A stretch of 64,000 bases of DNA from Lepidostoma basale (lineage: Eukaryota > Arthropoda > Insecta > Trichoptera > Lepidostomatidae): assembly GCA_022606425.2 (NCBI GenBank), contig JAHDVF020000753.1:1-64000 (forward strand), given 5' to 3'. A model generated the notes under the pieces. That model was given only the letters and a program-made list of their open reading frames with translations. It was not told where the DNA came from and did no database searches. Positions 32,061-43,154 of the stretch are shown here, one piece after another. The position numbers and the translations under genes are program-made. Every line of letters starts with the position of its first letter. Positions within the stretch are counted from its first letter, which is position 1.

Positions 32061-32521
32061 CAGTAGACGCTCTCTTAACCGGCGCCGCTTTAACCGTCCC
32101 GCCGCTTTAACCGGCCTCTTCTAGAAAGTCTAGGCATTTTTTAAGAACATTACATCTACTGCAGCAGAAGGATTCTACTGCAGTATATATAATGTTCATA
32201 AAGAAATGGCTTGACTACGCTTTTAAAATGTCGATTCAACACAAGAAGCAGCAGAAAATAAGATAATTTTTTAGAGTTATGTGTGGCTTTTTCCTGTACA
32301 TAATTTTTACAGTTCGTGAAATATTCATTTTTAATATGTATGTCTCTAATACAGAATAAAAGTTCTGTTTTCTTAGTGTTTTGAAAAAAATTGTGTTTTT
32401 TTTCTTCCTTGCGAAAGTGTTTTTTTTTAAATGTGTTTTTCACTACCTTCTCTTTAACCGGCTTTTTCGTTATCCGGCTCTGGGTCGGTCCCGTCAAGGC
32501 CGGTTAAGAGAGCGTCTACTG
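32061..32521 (+). mobile_element. pogo/Tigger-like non-autonomous element
   Basis: Perfect 23-bp ends (CAGTAGACGCTCTCTTAACC at 32,061 and its complement ending 32,521) are flanked by TA on both sides (32,059-32,060 and 32,522-32,523), giving a 461-bp element. Subterminal TTTAACCGG motifs repeat on both sides. On the plus strand about 32,160-32,280 a frame with WLDYAF and KKQQKIR followed by a stop then FF resembles the extreme C-terminus of pogo/Tigger transposases. The 113-residue minus ORF is spurious. Assignment to pogo rests on the ends, the TA duplication and this weak tail. Confidence 0.7.
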
Positions 32522-32523
32522 TA

Positions 32524-33060
32524 TTATTAAGTATCTTATGTCAACTTCTATTATTAAATATCTGATATTAAAGATCAACATATTTCATCTCAATCATCAC
32601 ATCTCGATCTTAATACTGAATATAATGCTCTCGAAGTCTGCAAGAAGATTGTTCAGGCTGAAAGGAGTCTATCGCCAAAGTTTAGTTACAAGCTAAGACA
32701 GCATTGATGCATATAATCCGAGCTTTGCAGAAAATACCACTCATCGACCTGCATTGAAAATAGAGCTTATATTGAATTCTTCTTAGAGAAGAAGAGATCT
32801 AAACCAGTGGAGATTCTTAATATGTCTACTGGAGTTTAAAAAAATGTATGCTTTAAGATTTGGGCTTAAATTATTATATTTATAATTAACATTTAGATTT
32901 TGGCATAAATTATTTCATGAATGGCATGATAGCACAAAACAACTTCTTATTTATTCGACAGCCATTAATCGATTTGATTGTAATATTATAAATCAAACAA
33001 ACATTTCAAACACGGTGGCATTATCCATCTTCGGGATGGGTGTACAATCACTCCAAATAA
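32524..33060. other. No recognised feature
   Basis: AT-rich DNA, and a slightly more complex stretch at 32,570-32,850 that I cannot assign. Confidence 0.35.
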
Positions 33061-33069
33061 AGGCGATTT

Positions 33070-33260
33070 TTTTTTAGCTACTTCCACTTTTGTTTTTATT
33101 TCGACAGCGACCGGTTTCGCCAGGCTCGCTGGCATCGACAGACTAGGACTTAGACCAGTCTGTCGATGCCAGCGAGCCTGGTGAAACCGGTCGCTGTCGA
33201 AATAAAGATAAATGTGGAAGTAGTTACAAAAAACATCGTTTTATTTAATTATTAATTAAT
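33070..33260. repeat. Fold-back family b with opposed hammerhead-like cores
   Basis: Left arm 33,078-33,144 and right arm 33,157-33,223 are near-perfect reverse complements. Each strand reads CTGTCGA, T, GCCAG-CGAGC-CTGG(C/T), GAAA, CCGG, TC, GCTGTCG. Both cores carry U in place of A6. The family's ACATCGTTTTATTTAATT flank follows at 33,233. Confidence 0.75.
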
Positions 33261-33434
33261 ACGAATTAACCCCTAACTATGTAACCATTGTTATAACATT
33301 TCTTAACGAGTTCCAAGAAACACTTTCCAATATTTCTGGACCTACCCAAATAATTATTTGTTAAAAATGTATAAAGTCAAATAAAATTTCGTTAATTACC
33401 ATATTCTGCTCCATTTACTAGTGTATATAAACTG

Positions 33435-33660
33435 CAACGAGTTGAAGTTTCGTCACATTTGATAATGCCTTAGAAGGGCGAAACATGTCATTCCTATAAA
33501 ATATCGTAAAACTTCTAGAAAACTGACGTTTTCATTCGTATTAATTATGTAATATAAAGTTTTACATCATTGTTCAAGAAACAAAAAATATTTAATTATT
33601 ATTTAAAATGAACTTCCACCAAGAGATTTCAGTAAAATCAATTATCCTAAATAAAGGCAA
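33435..33660 (+). repeat. Family d right half followed by family b flank
   Basis: TTGATAA, T, GCCTT-AGA-AGGGC, GAAA, CATG, TC, ATTCC (33,459-33,494) is family d's hammerhead-like core, with two core substitutions (C3 to U, G8 to A). It is followed by the family d arm and ATGGAGTTTTACATC-like module, then at 33,600 by ATTTAAAATGAACTTCCACC, the family b flank. Confidence 0.6.
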
Positions 33661-35090
33661 CTATGATTTCAAGAACGTTGTTTTTTTTAATACATACTAC
33701 AAATGTACAACATACAGTATATGTTAATCGTTCAGATAGTTAAATCAATAAAATTTAAGTGAATATTAATTCGTTTTGACCTTTCGTACAGAATGAATAT
33801 TTTTTATTAGCTTACTTTCATTTGAGAAAACAATTTTTTCACGCAATTCTTTAATAGTAAAACCATTCACTTGTTCAAATAATTTTTCGCCACGTTTCAG
33901 TTTTAATCTATAGTTTATTAATTAGTTAATATTATGTTTTATAGTATTTTTATGCTTGTAATAGGTTGACTTTCATTTTATTTAATGATCTCACTTTTAT
34001 GATCTTTCACCTGAGAAGAAAAAGATAAGGATTAGATTTATATTCATAGACGTTAAAACCTTAAAAAAAGGAGAAGAAAGTGTTTTTTTATGTGAATATG
34101 ATAATGGCTGTAGTCATTATAACGAGTGAAGTAGGTTAATACTTATGTTTGCGAAGCCAAATACAAAACTTTCGCGAAGCGAGGTCAACAATATTTGAAT
34201 AGGTGAGCCAAAGAAAAATATTTACTCCAGACAAGGTCAACCGAAAATGAAAGAAAAAAAGTTTATTGTAATCAGAAATTTGAAAAGTCGACGCGCGAGG
34301 CCCGGGGAGTTTTGGAATCGAAAATTCAAAAAACATTGTTGACCTTATCTTAATGAGATTTTAAAAGAAATAGGCTTTCGTGATTGAGCTCGACTCGCAG
34401 CATACGAATTTTCGGGGCGAAAACAAAATACGTTCGAAATACCTGTTGGACTGGCGGTTTTGTATTCTTTGTGAAACAGCAATTTTCTAAAGAAATCTTG
34501 AATTGTATTATTATCAAATGGACTGATCTGATTGGTCCAAATGAGATTTTAATTTATGTATGTTACGTCAGTTTAGGTTATTAAAATAATTAGTTTGGGC
34601 TATTCTGCTAAACAAGCTATACAATGCTTTGTGCTTGTTACTTGTTTTTATCAAATGATAATTATTTTTGAGAAACAAAATCTCATGTTTAGTTAAAGTC
34701 TTTGGTAGCATTTATTTATTAAATTGTTCTCCCGACGATGAAAGTAAAAAAAACCTTCGTATCCTCACGAGAAAAAAAACGTTTTTTTTTATTTAAAAAA
34801 AAATCGTCTGAAAAAATGCTCTTACGAGAGTTTATTTGCATGGATGCACCCTACCTACTGAAAAGTAAAAAAAAAAAACTTTTTTACCTCAAGCATTTTT
34901 GTATTCTTTTCCACACTTCTACAATATAATTATGTCATATTCTTTAAATTCTTAGATATATTGATGTTGATATTGACTTATTCAATGAATCTGGAATGAT
35001 AGGTTTCATTGCGTTAATTGATTTGAAAATTTACTGTTTTTAATCACTCCCATAAAATGTATTTAAGCTTTTTGTAAAACATTAGTTTCG
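33661..35090. other. AT-rich DNA, no gene
   Basis: About 1.4 kb of AT-rich sequence with A-run clusters near 34,745-34,880. ORFs of 60-66 codons are low-complexity. No repeat family recognised. Confidence 0.45.
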
Positions 35091-35094
35091 ATAA

Positions 35095-35310
35095 TTTATT
35101 TATTTATTAAGGGTAACAAACAGCGATATCAATAACGTATATTATTATATTGTAGAAAAAAACACTTAAGTAAGTAAGGTCAATTACATGCTAACACAAA
35201 TATAAAATAATATAATAGTTAACAGACACAGTATGAAACGAGATTGAAGTTAAACTAAGACAGGTTGAGGTTATATAATATGTTAATATAAAATTAACAT
35301 ATCAACATAT
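35095..35310 (-). repeat. Possible LINE 3' terminal region
   Basis: TTTATTTATTTATTAAGGG at 35,095 resembles the reverse complement of a LINE poly-A-like tail. No coding signature remains. Confidence 0.3.
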
Positions 35311-35374
35311 TGAGAAATCGGCACTATCGCAGCAAAACCAAATTCTCTCAATTCTCTTAGTTTTTCAAATAATT

Positions 35375-35645
35375 GTCCTCTTCTTCTTATTCTTCTTCCT
35401 CAGCCTATTTCCGTCCTTTCCTGGACAAAGGCCTCCTCCATTTGCTTCCATGTCATTTTGTCCTTTGCAGATTGCATCCAGGTTATTCCGACGTGTCTGT
35501 TTAGATCATCCTTCCACCGTAGTTGCGGTCGCCCTGCACTTCTCTTCGCCGTCCACGGTCTCCAAGTCAGCAGTCTTCTTGTCCACTTTTCATCTGAGCT
35601 TCTGGCTACGTGAAAATTCCCTCCAAATTGTCTTATTGGAACATT
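35375..35645 (-). mobile_element. RTE-type LINE C-terminal tail
   Basis: Minus reading contains WKQMEEAFVQE (about 35,425-35,460) and a GRPQLRWKDDL-like block (about 35,510-35,540), with a CTTCTTCTTATTCTTC tail region at 35,377. It is an RTE-class C-terminus. The frame is decayed. Confidence 0.65.
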
Positions 35646-35799
35646 ATTTTAATTTATTTGATTTATTGACCAATAAAGAACTTAAGTGATATACCTCTAT
35701 CAGGAAGTTTTGTACATAGATTTAAAAATGTGTTTACACATCTAAATCTGGTTTGATTGTATACTTGGAGTATAATAAACACACCTTCTTTCAAATTGA

Positions 35800-36190
35800 T
35801 TTCACGTCAACCTATATCCAATTCTAGTACACTGAGCCAGCAGCGCTATTTGCCGAGACAGCGAAATTAGAACCGGCACGCCGAAGCCGTTCCGACCACG
35901 CATACACCATTAACCGATTCCGGCGATGATCGGGCGAGTCTCCACAAAATTTTGGCGGGAAATAATGTCTCGGGGACCGGAGTTGTTGAAAATTTCACTA
36001 ACCAAATAAAACTGGAACAAAAGCATTCAGATTTAACCCAAAGTGGGAGCCGTTTGAACGCGAAAGTTCAAAAGTCACGCCTCACCGTCACGAGCGCGCC
36101 ATTGTCTTATTTTTCTTGGCTTGGACCGGATTCCGGTAATGGCAACACAGAAAAAGTTTACTCGCTAATTGAAATGGTATAATTCTACCA
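35800..36190. other. GC-richer low-repeat island
   Basis: Unique-looking DNA with several GC-rich stretches. The 76-residue plus ORF (35,952-36,182) has no recognised domain, so I do not call it a gene. Candidate conserved non-coding DNA. Confidence 0.3.
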
Positions 36191-36474
36191 ATTGCTCGGT
36201 TCTCTTCACATAATGGGTATATTTTTACGACTTCTTTCTTTGTTAATGATTTGTCTGCTGGTTCGTTACTTTTAATTCACTCTTTCTAGAATACACGCTG
36301 ATAACCTAAAAGTATTTTTCTATTGTTATAAACACAGAATGAATATATACTTGATTTTCTAAGAAATATAACAAGAAATATTCCCTTCTTCGTTAAAAAT
36401 CCAGAAGACCTTCAGAGTCATTCATTATATAAAAAATCGATATTTTACGAATCACAAATCTTCGACTTATTATT

Positions 36475-36655
36475 CAACATGAAATGACCAAATTAATCAA
36501 ATTCAAAAGGTCAGCTATTGTATATCAAAAGAATTGACGTTCGTGTATGACTTGCTGTATGAATGTGGATGAAGCTAGAGAGATATGTAAGGATAGAGTT
36601 GTGTGGCGATCCATTGTCTCTGCCTTCCCTTATGGTAGAAAGGCGTAATGGTGTG
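36475..36655 (+). mobile_element. RTE family A 3' end, decayed
   Basis: ATGACCAAATTAATCAAATT, GAATGTGGATGAAGCTAGAG and GTGTGGCGATCCATTGTC match the DQINQ, NVEEARE and VWRSIL blocks. The end AAGGCGTAATGG lacks the GTTA run. Confidence 0.65.
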
Positions 36656-36754
36656 TTGTTGTTTTATTATATAATTCATGTCAATGGCAAGCTAGTTTTA
36701 AAAAAACTTAGCTTGATGGCATCACCCTAAAAATAATATTATATCCCTCCTAGT

Positions 36755-37155
36755 TAATACTAATGAAAATGTCCGTTTTTTATTTATTATTTTTTATGGG
36801 AATGATATATTTCGCCCTGCTAAGGCATTATCAAATGTTATTTCACATTTGATAATTCCTTACCAGGACGAAATATATAATTCCCTTAAAATATTCTAAA
36901 ACTTCTAGAAAGCAGACGTTTTTATTCGTTTTAATTATTTGATATGGAGTTTCACATCAATGTTCAAGAATCAATAAATAATATTTATGGACTGTCTCTT
37001 GAACAATGATGTAAAACTCCATATTAAATCATTGTCCCTTAGTGCCTTATCAACTATGCATTTGATAATGCCTTAAACAGACGAAGCATGTCATTCTCAT
37101 AAAGTATGATATAACTATAGAAAACAGACGTTTTCATTCGTATTAACATTTATGG
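36755..37155. repeat. Two adjacent family d fold-backs
   Basis: The first (36,755-36,985) has left arm, TTGATAATG centre on both strands and right arm. The second (37,000-37,150) starts with the inverted TTGAACAATGATG module and has TTGATAATGCCTTAAAC, GAAG, CATG, TC. Both share the constant module beside the right arm. Confidence 0.65.
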
Positions 37156-37194
37156 AGCTTTAATTCATTGTATTATACGTGTATATGACTGTGA

Positions 37195-37440
37195 ACATAC
37201 AATATTGGAGCCGTTTCCTTTAGTTGTCGGACTAATGAAACAGAAGGGAGCCGCACGAGCAGCCCAGGGACCGCAGAATCAGTCCGCATTCACTATAAAG
37301 TTGCACTCCGCACGTTCCGAAAGAACAATAAATGTTGAAATTTGCTTGCGTCAATTTAATTCCACTGCACTACCGAGTACCCCGGTCCAGCGCTTCACAA
37401 ACTGTTCCCGTCAAAAACAAACCAACCCAAATTTGCGAAT
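37195..37440. other. GC-richer low-repeat island
   Basis: No repeat homology. The 85-residue plus ORF has no recognised domain and runs into the RTE copy, so coding is doubtful. Confidence 0.3.
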
Positions 37441-37454
37441 ATGTACTTTTTTAA

Positions 37455-37802
37455 TCGCATAGTTTTTGACAGAATCTCAAATGCTGATATTAGGAAGGAA
37501 TGTAGAGCGAAAGAAGGTATTATGAACAAAATTATGAAAGGATCGCTGCGTTGGTTCGGACTTATGGAGCGCATGGGTGAAGAAAGAATGGTTAAAAAAG
37601 TATACGTTAACGATGTAAGTGGAGTAAGGATTCGAGGTAGACCGACGAAAACATGGCATGACCAAATTAATCAAATATTAAAGGTTGGTTATGTCAGAAG
37701 CCGGAAGAATCGACGTGCGTGTATGACTCGTAGTACGAATGTGGAGGAAGCTAGAGAGGTATGTCAGGATAGAGTAGTGTGGCGGTCCATTCTCTCTGCC
37801 TC
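37455..37802 (+). mobile_element. RTE family A LINE tail in a chimeric frame
   Basis: The frame 37,441-38,034 holds FDRISNADIRKECRA, MKGSLRWFGLMERMGEERMV, RGRPTKTWHDQINQILKVG and VWRSILSAS, then breaks into another element at 37,803. The RT and endonuclease are absent. Confidence 0.8.
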
Positions 37803-37990
37803 TGGGAACGCGAATGGAGAAGGCAACGGGAAAATGAACGAATGGGAAACCACCCCCAGTAACACTTCCCATGAAATCGTACGAATGCTTTCTCGCCACA
37901 GTGATCGCCAACGTAGGGAGGGACCTAACACGACACTATTCGACGAAGAAGAAATTAAAAAAAAACAATCTATGATAATAAAACCTTGTT
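37803..37990 (+). mobile_element. RTE 3' terminal region of a different family
   Basis: From TCTGGGAACGCGAATGGAG onward the sequence encodes in another frame an AIANVGRDLTRHYSTKKK-like C-terminus (GATCGCCAACGTAGGGAG) with a GAAGAAGAAATTAAAAA tail. It is joined seamlessly to family A at 37,802, at the point where family A would read SAYPSGE. Confidence 0.6.
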
Positions 37991-38530
37991 TCTTGTATAA
38001 GGTAAAATCGCTGTTCGGTGAAAAACGTCCCTGAATAAATCCACACATTTGTTCAAATAAAAAACGGTAATCCGTTTAAACACAATATTCCCGATGGTTG
38101 CCGCCTATAAACGTTATACAATTTGTGGTGGTCAGAGACTAGGTCATTCAGTTAGTAGGGGTGCTGAGTCTGCAGACCGAATCTCTCCCCGCGAGGTCCA
38201 GTGTAGCAGATGCCATTTTCACAAACTGCTTTTGAATGCCACTAACCGCGGATTAAAACCACTTTTAATAACTTACTTTATTTTAATAAAATTGTTAGAA
38301 TGACATGATACATTTTTCATTTACGTACATTCTACTATCGCTTATTATAAAACTTTTCAGGCATTCTTCGCCTTCCCGAATCCTTCTCAAAAATCAACCT
38401 ATGCTTATGATTACCGAAGGGTTATCATATAAAGCATCCCCTAAAAGAAATCCACTGGCTAAAATGTTCAGAAACAATCCAATACAATTAGTAGGGTACC
38501 AGCACAGCTGGACGGATTTATTAGGGGATT
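37991..38530. other. Low-repeat DNA, no gene
   Basis: 38,085-38,265 is GC-richer and unique-looking. The 107-residue ORF at 38,305 has no family. Confidence 0.3.
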
Positions 38531-38534
38531 CTTT

Positions 38535-39085
38535 AAACACCGCCATTATTATTATTATTATGATTTGTATTTTAAGTGCGCCGTTTTGCAAAATCAATTA
38601 CTCCAAGGGCGCACTAGAAAATGATTGACCGAACAGTGCAGTCTTTAGAAGTTTCTTACGTCACTATCCTCATACTTAATACTAACATGGAGGCTATTCC
38701 ATGCCAACGGACTCGCAACGCTGAAAGCACGATCATAGAAACTTGCTTTATTGGCTCTGACTGGAATTGTTATGTTGTTTACACTTGTTTCTACTGATCT
38801 GAGTGAACGTTGCCTTTCCGTTGGCATGGGTGACACGCAGAGGTCCGATATATACGCTGGCGTTCTCTGGTGTCGAGCCTTAAACACTGTCAAACACAAT
38901 TTATATTTTACTCGCTCTCGGATTTTAAGCCAGTAAAGGTCCTTCATGTGCGGCGTGATATGACAGTATTTTTGTTGCCCCATAATCAATTGGGCAGCAG
39001 CATTGAATACGCCATCTTGGAGGGTATCGAGAAGACACCTGACATTCATTTCGTTTTGTATGATTCTATTATCCAACTTGCAGGT
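38535..39085 (-). mobile_element. L2/CR1-like LINE 3' end
   Basis: The minus frame reads FNAAAQLIMGQQKYCHIT, KDLYWLKIRERVKYKLCLTV, TPAYISDLC, FYDRAFSVASPLAWNSLHV and ends DSDVRNF. The reverse-complement ATT tail lies at 38,541-38,562 beside AGTGCGCCGTTTTGC. Same type as the 9.3-kb element, different subfamily. Confidence 0.8.
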
Positions 39086-39178
39086 AGGTGGCAACAGGTA
39101 GCCCAGGAGAGAAAATGTTGGAAGAGTTTTGAAGAGGCCTATATCCAACAGTGGAGTAAAATTTGATGTAAAGAATAC
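39085..39178 (+). mobile_element. RTE-type LINE terminal scrap
   Basis: Plus reading gives GRWQQVAQERKCWKSFEEAY, IQQWSKI, the last codons of an RTE-class C-terminus, butted against the 5' end of the L2-like copy. Confidence 0.65.
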
Positions 39179-40080
39179 GAATTTAGGTCTGCCTATCCTT
39201 GGAGTATATCCATTCAATACACATTTACAATCTTCACCCGATAATCATTTCATTTCAACTACAATACAGTACATATTTATGATTCGAATTGCCGCACGGA
39301 AGCACTTCTATACTCGCCTGTAATGTGACTTCTCAGTCTGCATCCCAAGTTTTTTTTCTTTCAAACTTAACGCTCAATTAATTCTATTAAAATAATCGTT
39401 TTTCACATGGACAATATTATATAAACAATTCATCATTTTATTAAATGAACTTATCGATTCATTATGATTTTCTTGCAAAATTTTCATAAATTTTGCATCC
39501 ATCCTCTTTTGTGCACCACTGTGAATAATATCCATACATATAATTCCTCGAATACACACAGTATTATACAAATGTGTACCTACTTTGAAATTATTATGTA
39601 AAGCTTAATTTGGCATTCATTACAAAATCAATAATAATAGTGAACACGACTCTAATTTAACTTAGTAATCAAATAACTATTCTAGATATATTGACAATAG
39701 CTATGATAATTCAGCGTGTGTTTGCTTTGGCCTGCGTATTTTGTAATATGTGAAGTGTACAACAATTTTCCTAACGAAGCGCCATTGTTCTTCCATGTCG
39801 GATCAAACTGTGATGTTTCATATATTTAAACTCAGTCGGAGGCAAATATAATCCGTCTCTGAATAAACACAACTAAGAGTCGATTTCTCCACACAACGCT
39901 CGCTCTACACAATACTTTGTAACAACGCAACTCGTAATAAAGATATTAGCAGTAAATAATTTGTTTTTACCCCCATAGTGCGATTGTCTCGAATTGCGGA
40001 CTACATTTACAGCTCAGATAGATAGTCCGGGTCATCATAATATTACGTACAATTTAGTAGTAAGGAACTAAGGAACTAAA
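39179..40080. other. No recognised feature
   Basis: AT-rich, no coding signal. TACAATTTAGTAGTAAG at 40,049 is shared with 30,815. Confidence 0.35.
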
Positions 40081-40083
40081 CAT

Positions 40084-40555
40084 ATGTATAGAAGTGAAGC
40101 ATGGAACTGGCAAAAGAAGGATGAAAGTAGAATAAATGCAGTAGAAATGAGATCTCTAAGACGAATGTGTGGCAAATCTGTATATGTGAGAGTGTCAAAT
40201 GCAAGTATAAGAAGTGAATGTGGTGCGAATGAAAGTGTTATGAGCAAAATAAGGAAAGGGTCATTAAGATGGTTAGGACATATGGAAAGAATGAGTGAAG
40301 ACAGAATGGTAAAGAAGGTATATGTAAACGGCGTGAACGGAGCTAGAAATAGAGGAAGGCCGAGGAAAACGTGGCACGATCAAATCAATCAAATATTGAA
40401 TGTCGGTCACGTGAGGAGTCAGAGAAATCGACGTGCGTGCATGACAAGATGTATGAATGTAGAGGAATCAAGGAAGTATGTCAGGACAGAACAGTGTGGC
40501 GTTCTTTCTGCCTACCCCTCCGGGGAGACGGCGTAATGGTTAGTTAGTTACTTAT
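40084..40555 (+). mobile_element. RTE family A LINE, 150-residue C-terminal frame and tail
   Basis: The open frame reads MYRSEAWNWQKKDESRINAV, EMRSLRRMCGKSVYVRVSNA, RKGSLRWLGHMERMSEDRMV, NRGRPRKTWHDQINQILNVG and ends VLSAYPSGETA, followed by GTTAGTTAG. Deletions near 40,470-40,500 remove part of EVCQDRTVWRSI. Otherwise it is well preserved. Confidence 0.85.
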
Positions 40556-40611
40556 GATAATTCGGAAATTCTTAATTTGAATCGCCATAGACAAGTGTAT
40601 AAATGATGCGG

Positions 40612-40745
40612 ACTATAGCAGAGTGTGTCCGTACTCTATGGCGCAGGTCTGTAGTTCGACACCTGGAAGCTACCGCCTGCACTGCGAACCACTTTGTCTG
40701 TGCGCTATTTTATTTTTAAATTCGTCGCCGTATTTGGGTCACCAG
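40612..40745 (+). repeat. Possible tRNA-like repeat head
   Basis: A GTTCGACACC B-box-like motif (40,656-40,665) follows a TAGCAGAGTG A-box-like motif. No acceptor stem is visible. A second copy was not found, so assignment to a SINE is weak. Confidence 0.25.
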
Positions 40746-41140
40746 TGAACCGGAGGGAAAACGCTTTTTAGAGTAAAAACTTCCGCTGCAAACGATTTTT
40801 CACTCCACGAATAATCAACACTGCTGGAAAATTCTACTTGCATCTCGAAACAACATTTATAGTCAAATTATCATAATAAACGGAATGCATCGACATTTGC
40901 AAAATTCTATTATTCGCAATTTTTATAAATCAACACATTTTTTCTTCATTTATATGAGTTTATATTATCTTTATTTCCGATGATAATGGTATATCTTCCA
41001 AAAACATCGAGTTAAAATACTTTAATATCTTGAAAATACAATGTTTTGATCTACAAAAGAATATTATTATAAAACTTTATTTTTATTCATGATTGTTATT
41101 GGTTCTTGGGATTTTTTAATGTGGTAGGAAGAGTACTTTT
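40746..41140. other. No recognised feature
   Basis: AT-rich DNA with no ORF. Confidence 0.35.
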
Positions 41141-41144
41141 GCTG

Positions 41145-41245
41145 TCCATATTTGTTTGTATACAACAGGTTATTTGAACCCAATTACTGCATCCAATTTT
41201 TAACTATTGACTTTTATGACATGTGATAGGTAGCAAGTCTATCGA
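41145..41245 (-). mobile_element. SINE tail half
   Basis: CAGGTTATTTGAACCCAATTACTG and TGACATGTGATAGGTAG are the reverse complement of the SINE tail and body. The tRNA-like head is missing. Confidence 0.6.
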
Positions 41246-41604
41246 CATTTTGATGTTCACGTATCATGTTCATGTATCACGTGAATTTAGTTAATACAAA
41301 CGTGAAAAGAACATTTTTAATTTTTATTGAAGTAGTTTTGATTTGTGAATAGTTTTAAAATTGCAGCCATACAAATACAATCTATATGTTTTATAATATT
41401 AAAATAATACACATATTTTATGCACAAACAAACTTAAAGAATAAATACAAATATATTATAAGTATACATTTAAAAATACTTTATTTTTAATCAACTAGTT
41501 GTTGGTGAACGTCACCTATAGAAAAATGTTAACACCTCATATCAGAATTTTTTAAATGTCTTTTTTATGTTTGTCCAACTATTATACAAGTACAAGTCCC
41601 TAAA
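41246..41604. other. No recognised feature
   Basis: AT-rich DNA with a partial CACGTATCATGTTCATG duplication near 41,260. Confidence 0.35.
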
Positions 41605-41815
41605 CGACCTTCGTGGCAGAGTGGCAAGAGCTCTGACTGCCATACCGAAAGTCCCGGGTTCGATTCCCGGCGATGGCAGTGTGATTGTCACACTGTTTTT
41701 GGTCTGGTGTAGAATACACGTGACAATAAAATGGCGATAGATTAGCTATCATATGTCATGAGAATCAAAAGCTAAAAAAAAGAAATAATATAGAGTAATT
41801 GGGTTCAAACGACCT
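41605..41815 (+). mobile_element. tRNA-derived SINE, intact promoter boxes
   Basis: A box TGGCAGAGTGG and B box GGTTCGATTCC are both perfect, and the body ACGTGACAATAAAATGGCG, ATCATATGTCATGAGAATC and tail ATTGGGTTCAAACGACCT match the 43.9-kb copy. Confidence 0.85.
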
Positions 41816-42520
41816 ACAAAAAAAAAACTCACAATATAGTCACGGTGTTAGAACACATATTTAAAATTCTGTAGTCAACTGCAGACTGATTTAATTTCGA
41901 TTGACTTATTCATAATAATCTATTCTTTGTTCTCAAAATGCGTATATATCCGCACGTGAACTTTCCCTCGGTGATGCACGTATATTCTTTTTGTCATTTC
42001 CCGTATATTACAAATAGTTTATTACTGATAGTGATACATCAAAATAATTGTTGTGGTAATGATAACACGTATTTGTAACCCATTTTCACTATACAAAACA
42101 ACACATTAATGAAATGATAGCTTAAAGCTATGTTCAGTCTCTCTCATAAGTATAAGCCGACTTGAGATTGTCTTGGAGCACAAATGATATGATTGCATCC
42201 GGCGGGCGGTATTAACCAGTAGCGGACACATACGTGATTCCCTGTACTGTATGCCAGTCTCGTGAATGTAAAAGAAATCACAGCTCAAAACTTACTTACT
42301 TTAAAAGGTGGAAAAAGATGGGAAATATAAATGACGAATCAATAACATCTTAGGTGAAATTATATAAAAAAAAACAAATAAATAAAGACAGGTAGTGAGA
42401 CAGGTAGTTCCGACCAGAATGACATGTCTTTAGATTAAAAAATTTCAAGAATTTTTGACTTCAGATAACATGAATAGCCAAAATCACCCGGGCCACTCAC
42501 GCGCTTTTTTTTCGAGGTGC
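41816..42520. other. No recognised feature
   Basis: AT-rich to mixed DNA without supported ORFs. Confidence 0.35.
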
Positions 42521-42529
42521 CAACTTCGA

Positions 42530-42555
42530 TTAATAATAATAATAATAATAATAAA
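42530..42555. repeat. AAT microsatellite
   Basis: About eight AAT units. Confidence 0.9.
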
Positions 42556-42689
42556 CTATTAAATTTTTTCAAAAAAAAATGTTTTTGTATCTTTAATATG
42601 TAAGTAAAAACATCTTAAATTTCCAAAACGATTCATTTTTATTTTCCTACAAAAAAACGCCCTCCAAAAAAGACATGAAAATCGGCTTA

Positions 42690-42970
42690 AGTTACCAGAC
42701 ACCTTAAATGGAAATAGATCCCAGCCCCAGCACTGCACTGATGGACCGATTTCCCCGCGAGCCGATGGATCCGTGGCGCCATATTGCAGACACACCACTT
42801 TCGCTTTCCACAGACAAATATCTCCGCGAGGGCCGGCGCTAATTAATTTTCTAAATAATAAAGTGTTCACTGCCGATACAGCTACACGCGGCCTTCTCTA
42901 TATCCGATCATATCTTGAGATATTGCTGAATCAGATAACAGATTCAAATAAATATTTCCGCTCTTTCTAA
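42690..42970. other. GC-richer low-repeat island
   Basis: No repeat homology. The 103-residue minus ORF and 65-residue plus ORF overlap and neither has a known domain. Candidate conserved non-coding DNA. Confidence 0.3.
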
Positions 42971-43154
42971 ACCTGCCAGAGTAAACAGCAATCTATCCGA
43001 GAAAATTCGTTTGTTATTTGTTGTATGAGATAAGGTATATCACTTATATTCCAACTTATTTCCGATGAACAAATAGCTCCTCCACATTCCAAAATCCACG
43101 TCTGCTTCCATCACTCTTTTCGCCCAACTTATCCATAAGTATATAGATAATAGA

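Noticed and set aside
32156..32497. 113-residue minus-strand ORF in the pogo-like element
   Set aside because: Lysine/phenylalanine-rich low-complexity frame. The weak transposase-like tail is on the other strand.
35952..36182. 76-residue ORF in a GC-richer island as a coding exon
   Set aside because: No recognisable domain, and adjacent frames are equally open. A conserved non-coding origin is at least as likely.
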